The notes below the pieces were generated by a model, which was given only the letters and a program-made list of their open reading frames with translations, had not been told where the DNA came from and did no database searches. From assembly GCA_030849805.1 (NCBI GenBank), contig JASANZ010002105.1, positions 1 through 45,962 of the forward strand: a stretch of DNA of 45,962 nucleotides, in the 5' to 3' direction. Each line of letters starts with the position of its first letter. Positions within the stretch are counted from its first letter, which is position 1. This DNA comes from Sergeia podlipaevii. Taxonomy: Eukaryota > Euglenozoa > Kinetoplastea > Trypanosomatida > Trypanosomatidae. Positions 29,678-39,367 of this stretch are shown here, in pieces. Position numbers and translations under genes: made by a program.

Positions 29678-30535
29678 TTACGACTCTGCTGCCCGGAAAC
29701 GGAATATAGATGCCTTTACCTTTGTATTGACACCCGTAATGTAGGGCCTGAACTGAAAAAATAAAAGCATCACCATCGGCAGACGTACCACCTCCAGTAA
29801 CTCATTCACTACAAAAGCAAACCCAAAATTGATGTACGTATCCCATGCCTGCACTCGATCGTAAAACTTGTCACGATTAAGAAAGCTACCAAACAGCACG
29901 CACATCAGCTCGTACATGATCTCCTTCTTTAAATATCCAGACGCAAAGCCAACATACAGCAGCGTTAGCGTGCCCACATACGCCACTATGTAGAGAAGAG
30001 TGAAAGCCTTTCCTTGCCGCTTGAAAAAATTCCATCCCTTCTTGATTCTGCGGCTTCTATCGTCTCGCAGGCGATCTAACTCCAAGTCGAATATGCGGTC
30101 TGTCTCATCAGCAATCTCTCGGAAGCGCTCCTTGCGCTTTGCAGAAGCCACCTTCAAGTCCTCGCGCTCTTGCGATACAACCGACACTGCCCCACGAACC
30201 TTGCTATCCGCCTCACTCATGTAGTCCTTGGTACTCTTCGTGATCCATCGGGAACTCATTCCTTTCTTCCGCTTGTTTATTCCACCGATAGTTTCACTTG
30301 TCTGTTCAAACTGCACGAAGCGTGCAGACACAAAGTGGGAGTTGAGGACACCACACGACGAGGACAACAAGGACGAAGTGCCGCTGCTATTGCCAACGCC
30401 CATGGAAGTCAGTCCAAGAAGCACACAGCGCGATCCCCGGCATGTGCGGAAGCCGCCAGCAGCTGCCAGCGGGCCCATCTGGAGACAGGAGCGAGCCTGG
30501 TAAGCCAACAATGCTATCTGAGTGTGGCTGAGCAT
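29678..30535 (-). CDS. FAM210-like (DUF1279-like) membrane protein, copy A
   Basis: 285 residues from ATG 30535 (MLSHTQIALLA). The N-terminal ~75 residues have many Ser, Arg and Ala and few acidic residues, as in a mitochondrial presequence. A charged helical linker (~105-160) leads to WNFFKRQGKAFTLLYIVAYVGTL, a membrane helix ending in YVGFASGYL, and a second hydrophobic stretch with FVVNELLEVVRLPMVMLLFF. This order (FK-x-G, helix, then a helix with x-x-VRLP) fits DUF1279/FAM210, mitochondrial inner-membrane proteins linked in animals to organelle translation and haem synthesis. Resemblance is by motif only. The next gene upstream (30934-31812) is a paralogue. The acceptor is probably the AAG after a T-rich tract near 30555-30580. 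Basic residues at the C-terminus probably lie in the matrix or cytosol. Confidence 0.7.
   Translation of the reverse strand: MLSHTQIALLAYQARSCLQMGPLAAAGGFRTCRGSRCVLLGLTSMGVGNSSGTSSLLSSSCGVLNSHFVSARFVQFEQTSETIGGINKRKKGMSSRWITKSTKDYMSEADSKVRGAVSVVSQEREDLKVASAKRKERFREIADETDRIFDLELDRLRDDRSRRIKKGWNFFKRQGKAFTLLYIVAYVGTLTLLYVGFASGYLKKEIMYELMCVLFGSFLNRDKFYDRVQAWDTYINFGFAFVVNELLEVVRLPMVMLLFFQFRPYITGVNTKVKASIFRFRAAES
30311..30535 (-). repeat. Homogenised 5' end shared by the two FAM210-like genes, copy A
   Basis: 225 bp aligned without gaps to 31588-31812, with nine mismatches by my count (about 96% identity), mostly transitions. Downstream coding sequence is far more diverged. The shared block starts at the ATG and ends around codon 75. 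Confidence 0.85.
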
Positions 30536-30933
30536 ACTGCCCCTTTTTTAAATGCTTGACAGCAAAATAAAATAAAAAAAGAATCGCCTGCAATATAGCA
30601 CAGAACGATCGCTCACGATTTGTGGCAATACAAAAAAGGAAAAAAAAATTAAAGAAGAGGGGGGAGAGCACCTTGAATTTAGTTGTAGCAAGAGCATTTT
30701 TAAGGTCATACATGTATGCATGCACTTTGCGCTGCACCGCAAACCTCTCGGATGTGCTGAACCGTGTAATGCTGCGGAATGCTGAAGTAGCAACTCTACT
30801 GCACCACAGTACGTACGCTCTAGTAGGTAGATGAAACAGCAACCAAGTGATAATAATAATAATAATAATAAAGCAACCTTAACACACGCATATAGCTATA
30901 TCCTTTCTATATGCATAGCACCAGTAGTACGCC
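30536..30933. other. Spacer between the two FAM210-like genes
   Basis: Pyrimidine tract and acceptor of copy A near 30550-30580. A less AT-rich block (30700-30835) yields no ATG-led frame of interest. (TAA)n at about 30850-30872. No gene seen. Confidence 0.55.
30850..30872. repeat. (TAA)n microsatellite
   Basis: About seven uninterrupted TAA units near the 3' end of FAM210-like copy B. Confidence 0.85.
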
Positions 30934-31812
30934 TTATGGTCGGGGTACACCAGTGCGAAGCACAGATCCCTTTATCCTGGCACCTACGCGTGCAAGATAC
31001 GGCCTAAATTTTAAAAAAGTCAGAGACAAAGGCAAGCGCACAACCTCCAATAGTTCATTTAAAATAAGCGCAAGCCCAAAGTCAATATACGCATCCCACG
31101 ACTTCAGCTTTCGTTGAAACTCTTCTCCGTCAAGGACACCGCTCAGCACGTTCAGCACAAAGTTGTATACAATCTCTTTCTCGACAAGACCAGACGCAAA
31201 GCAAAGATAAAGAATCACAAGTCCTCCTAAGTACACTGATGTGTATAAAATCAGAAATGGCTTTCCTTGTGCCTTTAAAAAGTTCCACAGCTTTCCAAAT
31301 CTATTCACCTTCTTCGGCAGCACCTGTCCCTCTACCGCGGGTGTCACCTCTTCGCTGGGAAGACCAGTTTCGGTTTTATTATTCCTCATCTCGCCTTCTG
31401 TCGCTGCCGTACACTTACTCACCTCCGGCTTCTGCTGCATTGACGCAGCTTGTTTTGGAGTAGAAGTGGTGGTACCTGCTGTCTCCCCCGTATCATCATG
31501 CTCAACGGCTGCGGTGGAAGCGCTGCTAGACTTCACTCTCTCTGTCGCCTTGCCAACCCCATCCACCACGCTTTCCCTCTGCGCAAACTGCACGAAGCGT
31601 GCAGACACAAAGTGGGAGTTGAGGACACCACACGACGAGGACAACAGGGACGAAGTGCCGCTGCTATTGCCAACGCCCATGGAAGTCAGTCCAAGAAGCA
31701 CACAGCGCGATCCTCGGCATGTGCGGAAGCCGCCAGTGGCTGCCAGCGGGCCCATCTGGAGACAGGAGCGGGCCTGGTGAGCCAGCAATGCTATCTGAGT
31801 GCGGCTAAGCAT
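30934..31812 (-). CDS. FAM210-like (DUF1279-like) membrane protein, copy B
   Basis: 292 residues from ATG 31812 (MLSRTQIALLA); five codons of open frame upstream start with TTG and were dropped. The first ~75 residues are nearly identical to copy A and presequence-like. The middle (~80-165) is unrelated to copy A's linker, being Thr/Glu/Lys-rich. The rest is clearly homologous: LWNFLKAQGKPFLILYTSVYLGGL, LCFASGLVEKEIVYNF, then FGLALILNELLEVVRLPLSL and a basic tail. Two hydrophobic segments are expected to span the mitochondrial inner membrane. The different linkers suggest that the two copies have diverged in partner or regulation while keeping the same import signal. A well-formed splice acceptor precedes it. 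Confidence 0.7.
   Translation of the reverse strand: MLSRTQIALLAHQARSCLQMGPLAATGGFRTCRGSRCVLLGLTSMGVGNSSGTSSLLSSSCGVLNSHFVSARFVQFAQRESVVDGVGKATERVKSSSASTAAVEHDDTGETAGTTTSTPKQAASMQQKPEVSKCTAATEGEMRNNKTETGLPSEEVTPAVEGQVLPKKVNRFGKLWNFLKAQGKPFLILYTSVYLGGLVILYLCFASGLVEKEIVYNFVLNVLSGVLDGEEFQRKLKSWDAYIDFGLALILNELLEVVRLPLSLTFLKFRPYLARVGARIKGSVLRTGVPRP
31588..31812 (-). repeat. Homogenised 5' end shared by the two FAM210-like genes, copy B
   Basis: Gapless 225-bp partner of 30311-30535 with about nine differences. Confidence 0.85.
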
Positions 31813-32292
31813 AAGGCTGAACTGCAAACAAAAAAGTATATATAGAAAGAGAAAGCAGCGTAGCAGCGAAACGTCCTAGAAAAAAGACTCGCCTTTTTTT
31901 TGTAAAAGTGCTGTGCACGGAAGCGCGACAAGTATAAACAAACAGAAAAGGAAATAGAAGACAAGATGGGAAAGTATGCAGTGATGTGATTGAATGTGGA
32001 GCACGTCATTGTTAGTCAATCATCCTCTCAGTTATTAACAAAGGAGTGTGTGTTACCATCCACCAAGTGTTGCACGCTCACCTCACCCTCTCTCTCTCGT
32101 TCCTATCTCTCTATGTCATACTCATTCATTCTTTCATTTTTGTTGCTTTTGTTGCTATTCTTCAGTGTGCGCATACGAATCTGTTCGCGTGTTACTTGAA
32201 GAAAGGTAGAAACAGCGAAAGAGATAATAAAGTCAAAGGATGTCCTATCAGCACGAAGCGACTCTTTTTTTTCTTTCTTACTCCCCTTCTCG
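31813..32292. other. AT-rich spacer
   Basis: Holds the acceptor of FAM210-like copy B and the 3' UTR of the acidic mitochondrial-type protein. CT-rich on the plus strand near 32085-32115. No gene seen. Confidence 0.55.
31822..31840 (-). promoter_or_regulatory. Candidate spliced-leader acceptor of FAM210-like copy B
   Basis: Minus strand: ACTTTTTTGTTTGC then AG at 31823-31822, giving a 9-nt 5' UTR before ATG 31812. A canonical tract-plus-AG. Confidence 0.6.
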
Positions 32293-33357
32293 CTATCGCT
32301 CTGGAGAAGGAAGCACGTCGCCGACACACTCCATCTCCGCTGACACAGCTATGCCATCATCAAACAACCCTTGCGCGCGGCTCTCAGTCGTGGCCATTGA
32401 CTTCCGCTGCTGCTCTTCTTGTTGCTGCTGTTTCTTTGCCTCCCGTACAGCGGCAGAAACCTCGGCTGTATTGAAAAAGGTGAACTCACCCGGCAATGGC
32501 GCCCCCTTGCTCGCTGAGGAAGCCACATCTTCCAGCAGCTGCTCCGTGATCACTTCAGAGAGCTCATCCTGCGCCTCTACTTCCTCCTGAGCGACTGCGG
32601 AAGCTGCAACGGCGCTGCCATCTGTCGATGCCAAGGATTCAAAGTCATTGTCATCATCGGTGATGCCGTCAGCGTCCCCGCTGTCGTTAACGCATTCTGT
32701 TGCGTCGCTGTCGCTGTTGCGACTGCTGGTAGTCGTGGACGCGGACGCCTCTGCAATCAACTCCTCCTCGAGAAACTTCTGATTATCTGCTAGTTCATCT
32801 GCAGGACTCGCGCTAGCACCACCATCCATACTACCCGCTAAGACGTCTACATCGCCAGCAGCAGCAGCAGCAACTAGCGATGCCAAATTGTCATTGTGAC
32901 TCCCATAAAAAGCTTCCTCGCTCATCAAGGTTTCTGGAGGTGCGAGTTCTTCATCCGTGATCACACCACCACCACTGCTGCTGTCGCTACTAGCATAAGT
33001 GGTTTCATCCTCAAACAGGGTCTCGGGTGTAACGGGATCAAAGCTTGTTACGCCAGTACGTGGAGGCGGCGAAGAGGACGAAGAAGCAGTAGAGGAGTCA
33101 ACAACAGCAGCAGCCGAAGCCTCGAATACACTAGCAGGACGCTTCGCACTTTTGCGAAGGAGTCGCTTCAGCAAATCATCGGCTGCGCCGACAGTGCCAA
33201 CGGTAGCAGTGGCGCTAGGCCTCTTTGAGGTAACATTGCTAGTTGCCAGTGTGACACGCGTATGAGAAAGTGCGAATACAGAGTTGCAGCAGCGAGAAGA
33301 GGAGACAAAGAAAAGTGGTGCGGTGTCAAGACGCAATGCGGTGCAGAGACGGCGCAT
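32293..33357 (-). CDS. Acidic hypothetical protein with likely mitochondrial presequence
   Basis: 354 residues from ATG 33357 (MRRLCTALRLDTAPLFF). Open frame continues upstream only to a TTG, and a splice acceptor lies between. The first ~60 residues hold several Arg and hydroxylated or hydrophobic residues and no acid except one Asp, as in a mitochondrial targeting sequence. The rest is extremely acidic and Ser/Ala-rich (for example TDDDNDFESLASTDGSAV), with one basic helix near residue 65 (DDLLKRLLRKSAKR) and another near the end (AAVREAKKQQQQEEQQRK). No enzymatic motif. Much of it is probably disordered. Product and process unknown. Confidence 0.7.
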   Translation of the reverse strand: MRRLCTALRLDTAPLFFVSSSRCCNSVFALSHTRVTLATSNVTSKRPSATATVGTVGAADDLLKRLLRKSAKRPASVFEASAAAVVDSSTASSSSSPPPRTGVTSFDPVTPETLFEDETTYASSDSSSGGGVITDEELAPPETLMSEEAFYGSHNDNLASLVAAAAAGDVDVLAGSMDGGASASPADELADNQKFLEEELIAEASASTTTSSRNSDSDATECVNDSGDADGITDDDNDFESLASTDGSAVAASAVAQEEVEAQDELSEVITEQLLEDVASSASKGAPLPGEFTFFNTAEVSAAVREAKKQQQQEEQQRKSMATTESRAQGLFDDGIAVSAEMECVGDVLPSPER

Positions 33358-33888
33358 TAGCAAATATCCCTGTCGCCAATTTAAGAAAAAAATGGTACCA
33401 CCAATAGCAAAAGTGTCTGTATGTATCAAGTCGATCCCTTCCTGGTTCTGTATGCTCGCTTAGCAATAAACATAAGTTTTAAGTATTGCTCTTCTTCTAT
33501 TCTGCTATGCTACGTTGTTGATACTGCTGTTGTTGACAACTCGGCTGCAGGACGTGCTCAACAACAATTAGAAAAGAAGAAGAGGTTAGCTATACAGCAA
33601 TATATATCTTTTCAAGTGGTTCTCACCTTGCTATGATGGACGTGTAGAGTAAGTACTTTCGTCAAAACAATTTGATGTTGTTGTTGATGCTTTTAATCAG
33701 AGAAAGGGGGGGAGAGGAAAGCAAAGATTGAAAAAAAAAACGCATAAAAAGAAGAAGCAAACAATTAGCATCGATGTCCGCAAAGTGGGTAGATATCTTT
33801 TTTTTGGAGTAAAAAATAGAAATCAAACAACAAAAAAAGAAAAAAAAACATGCAAGCGCCTTAGTAGTAACAGCAGCAGAACCCTCCT
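33358..33888. other. AT-rich spacer
   Basis: Contains the acceptor of the acidic mitochondrial-type gene; GTTGTT-type repeats near 33675-33690 and A/T runs. A less AT-rich block at 33421-33640 has no coherent frame on the transcribed strand. No gene seen. Confidence 0.55.
33370..33393 (-). promoter_or_regulatory. Candidate spliced-leader acceptor of the acidic mitochondrial-type gene
   Basis: Minus strand: T-run (about 33385-33392), CTTAAATTGGCGAC, then AG at 33371-33370. Implied 5' UTR is 12 nt before ATG 33357. Confidence 0.5.
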
Positions 33889-36819
33889 TTAGACTGCGGC
33901 GCCGTGCTCCATGAGCACCACAACGCCTTCAATGAATCCCTCCACAATCACCTGCCTCTCTGCCTCCTCGCTTCCTTGTGGTGCGTCGTATGCATCAGGC
34001 GTGACAAGGGCAAGATCGTCGAGTGAGGCCATGGGCACACCGAGTAGCGCCACAGCCTGCGCTGGTACGTCCATAACAGTCGTAGCACCACCACCAACCT
34101 CTGCGATGGCATCAGGAATGTCTGTGCCGCCACCAACGACGTCACGAGCATCGCTGTTTTGGAGAAAGGACCGCGCACTACCGCTGCTGGAAGTGACGGC
34201 GATGACAACAGGTGCCGCAGTGTAGTGAGACGGAGAGACAGGTGAAGGAGATCGCTCTCCCCATGTGTGTCTCCCACCGCTGCCACACTCATCATCATCA
34301 CCAGCAGCACTCTGGGTCTCTTCCAAGAGCTCACCGTTCATACCCGCGGACGGTACTGTCTGGCTCTCTGGGGTAACTGCAGCAGTAGCAGAAGAGACGG
34401 AAGCGTCTCTTGCCTCAGAGTGAGAGAGGGCACCTCGAGATGTAGCACTGCGAGGCTTGATCGCCCTCCGCCATACCCCACGTTGCGAGGCTGATCGCTG
34501 CTGTAGTGACTGCATGCCGCCATGAGTACTCAAGCTGCTGTTGGTACATTCATCTTCCCCAGCAGAAGAGCCCAAGAAAGCCCCGCGTGAACAAGAACGG
34601 GAAAAATAGCGACCCAATGAGTTAAACACACGAGCAACACTCGGGGGTACGGCTGGGGTGTTGCTGCTGCTGCTGCTCCGGTTGATATTGTCTGTTAGTC
34701 TCACCTCCTTATCTCCCACCTGATGTTCTCCTCCCCGCTGCTGACGACGCAGGCTGTACCGTCTCTGTGCTTCGGAGTAATACGACTCACAGGAGGCTGA
34801 AGTGCGGACAGAGGAGTAGGGGCCATCGCCAGACTGGGATCGTGTTTTCTGTTGGTGTTTTTGTTGTAGTTGTTGATGCTCCCGCAAAAACTTGGCAGCC
34901 CAGCGGCGCAGCACCTCAGGTGGAGGGCACATGCCAGTGATGAGGTAGCGCTCATCCTCCTCTGCTTGCTCTAGTTTCAATACAGCGCTACGAAACTTGC
35001 CTTTATCTTCTTCTTTCTTCTTCCCTTCGCTCTGCAGCACGTCGCTCTTCATGTCTGCTACTGGCGGACGCCTAAAGTCGAGCTGCGACTGCTGCTGAGT
35101 ATCTGACACTATCGGACTTGCATGTGACACGGTGTCCCTATCGCTATCAAAACCTTGATCCAAGCCACCTCCAATCGCGTTGTCCCCCTCGCTCTGCCTC
35201 TCGACTTCAGCTTCTGCATGCGTTGCCGCGATGTTCGGCCCATCGCAAGCAGTGGAGGCACTCTGACGCTGGCGCTGCTGCTGTCTGCGGGTAGCACAGG
35301 AGGATAGCGTGATGGGAGGTGGAGACGTCAGCGCTGGCGAAGCAACGCCCTCTTCTCGTGGCCCATCAGAGTTCTTTGTCGCACCTTCAGTAGGCAGTTG
35401 CCTCCCTTCTTCATGTATGGTCTGCATTGGTATATGATGCACATCATGACCTCTGAGTGGGCGGCTGTCTCTGCTGACAACAGAACCTACGCTCCCAACT
35501 TGAGAGGAAGAGAGACCGAGAGATGCGATGAGAGTCCTCTGTGGCGTCTCAGCGACTGACGCAGTGAGCTGTGCTGACGTCTTATCCCGGTGTCTCCCTC
35601 TGCTGCAAGGTGCCTGAGATCCTCCGTGAAGCAAGCTGTGACTAGTAAGGGGACGAGAAACAGAGTTCACCGAGGAGCTCACAGCACCACCTGCGTGGAC
35701 CCCCTTCTCTGATGAGATGAACACTTCACAGAGACGAGGGCCCTCATCCTGTTCCCTGCAGTCCTCTCCATCACGCATAAACCTCCCGCCTTCCCTATGA
35801 TTGTAAGAAGAGCTGCTCTGTCCGTGATAGGCCTTGAGCACCGCAAGTTGCTGGTGTCGCGAATTCATGGGTACACCACTGTAAGGGCACGGTGAGATCA
35901 GCGAAATCGACAGGGGCAGCTGGCAAGGCGGCCAGTTGCAATCCAAGGAAGATGCCGCCCGCTGCTGCTGCTGCTGCTTCCGCAAATCAACGCCGGCTCT
36001 CTCGCCGTGTTGCCACTCTCTCGCTTGCCTCAGCAACCCGCGCCACTGATACACCTCCTCAGCCTCCACGCTCCATCGTGAGTCACGCTCACGTGATTCT
36101 AAAAGACCTCCATAAAGGCATACCAGAGCACACACATCAGAGTGGCGTCTACGCACGTTTTGCTCAGCAAACTCGCCGTCCCCTCGCACAGTAGCCTGGC
36201 AGGCGTCACCCCGCTGGCGGCGAAGCCAATTATTATCCTCAGCAGTGAAGGAGGAGTGGTGGTGTGCCATGGGTGCTTGCGTTGTAGTATTGGGACCCCA
36301 TAGATGCAGCGATTGAGAAGAAGAAGAAGAAAAAGATAAAGAGACGCGGCGGGCAAGCCGAGGATTCGGTTCGCACGCATGCCTTTCGTGTGGTTGTGGT
36401 CGGCTATGCTGTATGCTGTTGCGGTGTTGAGAACAAGACGTAGAAGTAGAAGATGCACGGGGAAAGCGCTCTTGAACCCGCATCCCATATTCATGTTTCT
36501 CTTCAAGGTCATGAAAATCATGAGGGTAATGATAGTGAGCACTGTCCCTCGCTGACGCTTTCTTACTCCGTTGCTCCTCCCTTCTATGTGTCCAATGATT
36601 TAACGCGGTATCAGCGATCCCACGGTCCTCGTCGCCGTGTGGGCAATGTGTACCTAACACAACGATAGAGGCTCGTGGTGCCAACGGTGATGATGACAGG
36701 CGAGGCGTGTTAGAAGCGGACGCAGTAGCGGTGTGTGAAATTATACGAGGAACGGCAGGTCTTCTGCGTGGGTAGCAGCAAGGCTCTGGTGAGGCATCAA
36801 AGAAAGAAGAGACGTCCAT
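33889..36819 (-). CDS. Large low-complexity hypothetical protein
   Basis: 976 residues from ATG 36819 (MDVSSFFDASPEPCCY). Dominated by Ser, Arg, Gln, His and Gly, with runs of Ser (about residues 150-170) and Gln (around 285); most is probably disordered. One short helical island near residue 628 (PPPEVLRRWAAKFLREHQQL) and a more ordered, hydrophobic C-terminus (AVALLGVPMASLDDLALV, then VIVEGFIEGVVVLMEHG) may be interaction motifs. No membrane span, signal peptide or enzyme motif. The nearest upstream acceptor candidate on the minus strand is about 100 nt away (AG near 36919 after T-rich DNA), a longer leader than its neighbours. Coding status rests on an uninterrupted 2.9 kb frame with normal base composition. 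Confidence 0.75.
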   Translation of the reverse strand: MDVSSFFDASPEPCCYPRRRPAVPRIISHTATASASNTPRLSSSPLAPRASIVVLGTHCPHGDEDRGIADTALNHWTHRREEQRSKKASARDSAHYHYPHDFHDLEEKHEYGMRVQERFPRASSTSTSCSQHRNSIQHSRPQPHERHACEPNPRLARRVSLSFSSSSSQSLHLWGPNTTTQAPMAHHHSSFTAEDNNWLRRQRGDACQATVRGDGEFAEQNVRRRHSDVCALVCLYGGLLESRERDSRWSVEAEEVYQWRGLLRQAREWQHGERAGVDLRKQQQQQRAASSLDCNWPPCQLPLSISLISPCPYSGVPMNSRHQQLAVLKAYHGQSSSSYNHREGGRFMRDGEDCREQDEGPRLCEVFISSEKGVHAGGAVSSSVNSVSRPLTSHSLLHGGSQAPCSRGRHRDKTSAQLTASVAETPQRTLIASLGLSSSQVGSVGSVVSRDSRPLRGHDVHHIPMQTIHEEGRQLPTEGATKNSDGPREEGVASPALTSPPPITLSSCATRRQQQRQRQSASTACDGPNIAATHAEAEVERQSEGDNAIGGGLDQGFDSDRDTVSHASPIVSDTQQQSQLDFRRPPVADMKSDVLQSEGKKKEEDKGKFRSAVLKLEQAEEDERYLITGMCPPPEVLRRWAAKFLREHQQLQQKHQQKTRSQSGDGPYSSVRTSASCESYYSEAQRRYSLRRQQRGGEHQVGDKEVRLTDNINRSSSSSNTPAVPPSVARVFNSLGRYFSRSCSRGAFLGSSAGEDECTNSSLSTHGGMQSLQQRSASQRGVWRRAIKPRSATSRGALSHSEARDASVSSATAAVTPESQTVPSAGMNGELLEETQSAAGDDDECGSGGRHTWGERSPSPVSPSHYTAAPVVIAVTSSSGSARSFLQNSDARDVVGGGTDIPDAIAEVGGGATTVMDVPAQAVALLGVPMASLDDLALVTPDAYDAPQGSEEAERQVIVEGFIEGVVVLMEHGAAV

Positions 36820-38097
36820 ACATGCAAGCCTGTTGCACAGTTGGCAGCTCTTCCTCTTCTTATTTTTTTTTTCCTGGCGTTGTTTGGTTGTAAGTTTTTT
36901 TTTTTTTAAATGAATGTCTGCGTAAAGACATGTACACGCAATTTTGTGTAAGAGTACAAAAAGAGAAGAAAATTATGAGCTTACAATGACAATGATATTA
37001 AAATAAAATAATAAAAAAATAGTAAGCAGTGATGTACAGGGACAGCCTAACCAATAAAAATTAACACTTGAAAAAAAAAAAGCGAAAGAGAGAATAATAT
37101 AAAACGGGGCGTCGACAGAAAATTGCATGAATTCAAAATGATGTACTCAGTATAAGCACAGAAAGAAAAGAGGTTATCTTGTGGTATCGCAAGCAGTGCA
37201 TGTTTGTTCAAAAGTAATACATTTAAATCACAATCGGAACGCAAATTGCGCTGTAGCCGCCGCTGTCTTTTTCTTCTTTTGCTGCTGTCGTCATCGATGA
37301 TATTGTTTCTGAATACATATATTGAAGCATACGAGTATTTTATTTTCTTCCTTTGCGAATACACTAGCTGTATCTGATATTAACATCTTCCTTCTTTGTC
37401 TGCTCCTCTTTTTGGTCTGAGATGATTTTTCTGTTGTAGATGGTGAGGCAATGCAGAAGCATGAGCTGAAGTGACACACATTTCATAGAACTGCGCTAAC
37501 TGTCAAGCATATATTCCCTTTTGTTTCTCTCTCTCTTCTTTCTCGATATGACACAAAAAAAAAAAGTGTGCCGCGCCTTTACTATGGTATGCTCTCTATA
37601 TATATAAATAGCATCAATTTGCTCCCTTCTCTCTCTTCTTTCCTCTCCTTATCACCCCGGTTCATATTAACACAAGCAAAAGTGATGTCAATGTTGAAGG
37701 AAGAGGAAAGAAGGAGGAGAGAAAAACATAAATTAAAATTATCATGACTGAGTTTCTCGGTCGCCTCCACTTCGCAGTTCTTTGCATACTACTCAGTTGC
37801 TTTCATTGCTATATTTTTTTTTCCTACTTTTTCCTTTTCCCTTCTCCTCTGCCATCAGAGGTGAAGACAATCAAAGGCCTCTCGCAAAAAAGCTTAAAAG
37901 AAAACTTTTTTTAAAAAATGTTGAGCAAGAAAAAGATAATCAGTCATATCACACTTACAAAAAAAAAAAACGAAAAAAGGGGGGAATGTTGAATAATTAA
38001 ATCTGATAGTAATCTATGTGAACGTACCAACGAAGAATATGCACTCTTTTTTTTTTCTTCTTTTTTCTCTTTCATATTCGGCAGTACCTCTATGTTA

Positions 38098-38124
38098 TTT
38101 TTTTTTTCAAAAAAAAAAAAAAAA
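38098..38124. repeat. T10-C-A16 homopolymer palindrome
   Basis: Ten T, one C and sixteen A in a row, able to fold into an all-A/T hairpin of about ten pairs on either strand. Confidence 0.8.
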
Positions 38125-39060
38125 GACACACAAAAAAAGCACTCTTAGAAAGAAAGTAAAAGAAAAGGACAGGAAAGAAGAAGATAAAAACACAATATAG
38201 AAACACGTGCACAACACCTTTCCTTAGTGGCGTTGCTTTTTTTTTTTTAAGATATATATAGCACCCAGCTTACCTTGTTTTGCTGTTGTTGTTTGCAGCT
38301 GTTGCATCCCCATCCCCCTTCAGCTTCGTAACTGGGTACTATAACGAGCGTGAAACCTTTAAGAGAAAAAAAAAGAAAAAGAACATCCATCACAAAAAAA
38401 ATCATTTAAAAAACTGTGATGGTACCTTTTTGTTTAGGAGAGAGAAAGGGAAGCACACAGCTGGACATGGAAAACAGAATGCTACCATGCGAAGTTTTCT
38501 GAAGAAATAAAGAAAAAAAAAAGAAGAAGAAACAAAGTAATAGTAATAATAAAAGAATCGAAAGCCTTGTTGTTGGATCACTTGCGTAGAGAGCGCTTTG
38601 GTAGTCTTGATAATAAGGTATCAATTCCATGCAGACATTTCTTCTCCCTCTTCTCCTCCGTTTTTGATATAGAGCGAGAAAGACGCCGGTTTTCCTTCGT
38701 ATAGAGTGGCTAACACTTTTGCTTTTGAAAGCATTTAAATTCTTTTTTAAAAAATGCGAATTCCATATGTGCGATCCGTTCTGTTCAGTTCATCCCAAGT
38801 TTAAAAAAAAAAAAAAATGATACTGGACGAGTATAGAAAAAAAGAAATAGAGGAAGGCGTGAAGAACTATGCACGCACAGTTGGGAAAGCGGAAACAGCA
38901 TCGCAAACGGATACACACTTAGAAGCAGTGGAAAACAAAAAAAAACCGCACACACATGCACACGCGAGCAAAAAAAAAAATGCCAGCTAGGAAAGAAGAT
39001 GTATATAAAAAAAAGCGCGCATATAAAAGAATGAACCGTGAGCAGGAGCATATAGATACA

Positions 39061-39083
39061 TAGATAGATAGATAGATAGATAT
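39061..39083. repeat. (GATA)n microsatellite
   Basis: About five tandem GATA/TAGA units followed by TATATA. Confidence 0.85.
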
Positions 39084-39367
39084 ATAATCACATACATACA
39101 CAAAAATGAATGAGAATAAAGCACAAAAAAAGAAGTAAGGGAAAAAAGAGAGAAAAAGAAGGAAGGGGAGGGAGAAAAAAAGAGGAGAAGGAAAAAAAAA
39201 TGTAAAAAAAATAAAAATGCAAATCGTTGCACGTAATATTTCAAAAAGGGGGAAACTGCAAAGCGCATTTTCTTTACAACAATAAACAAACAAAAAAAAT
39301 GATAGAGCTCAGGATGCTAACTAAAAAAAAAGCAAAGATATATATATACAGCCAATATATATTTGTG

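Larger units (their letters stand above)
36820..39367. other. 2.5-kb spacer without a credible gene
   Basis: The longest internal gap. It contains T-rich minus-strand tracts (36950-37090) suited to splicing of the large low-complexity gene, a T10-C-A16 near-palindrome (38098-38124), a GATA repeat (39061-39083) and many A-runs. A relatively GC-richer block (about 37130-37480) has short Arg/Lys-rich frames lacking an ATG plus tract. A 41-codon ATG-led frame reading down from about 37785 has no pyrimidine tract in front of it. No tRNA or snoRNA was recognised by eye. Confidence 0.5.

Noticed and set aside
37047..37364. 105-codon minus-strand frame in the 2.5-kb spacer
   Set aside because: No ATG at its start (GTG), Lys/Arg then Phe/Leu translation of AT-rich DNA, no splice tract.
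37657..37785. 41-codon ATG-led frame with a hydrophobic stretch
   Set aside because: Short, purine-rich upstream with no pyrimidine tract; likely chance.
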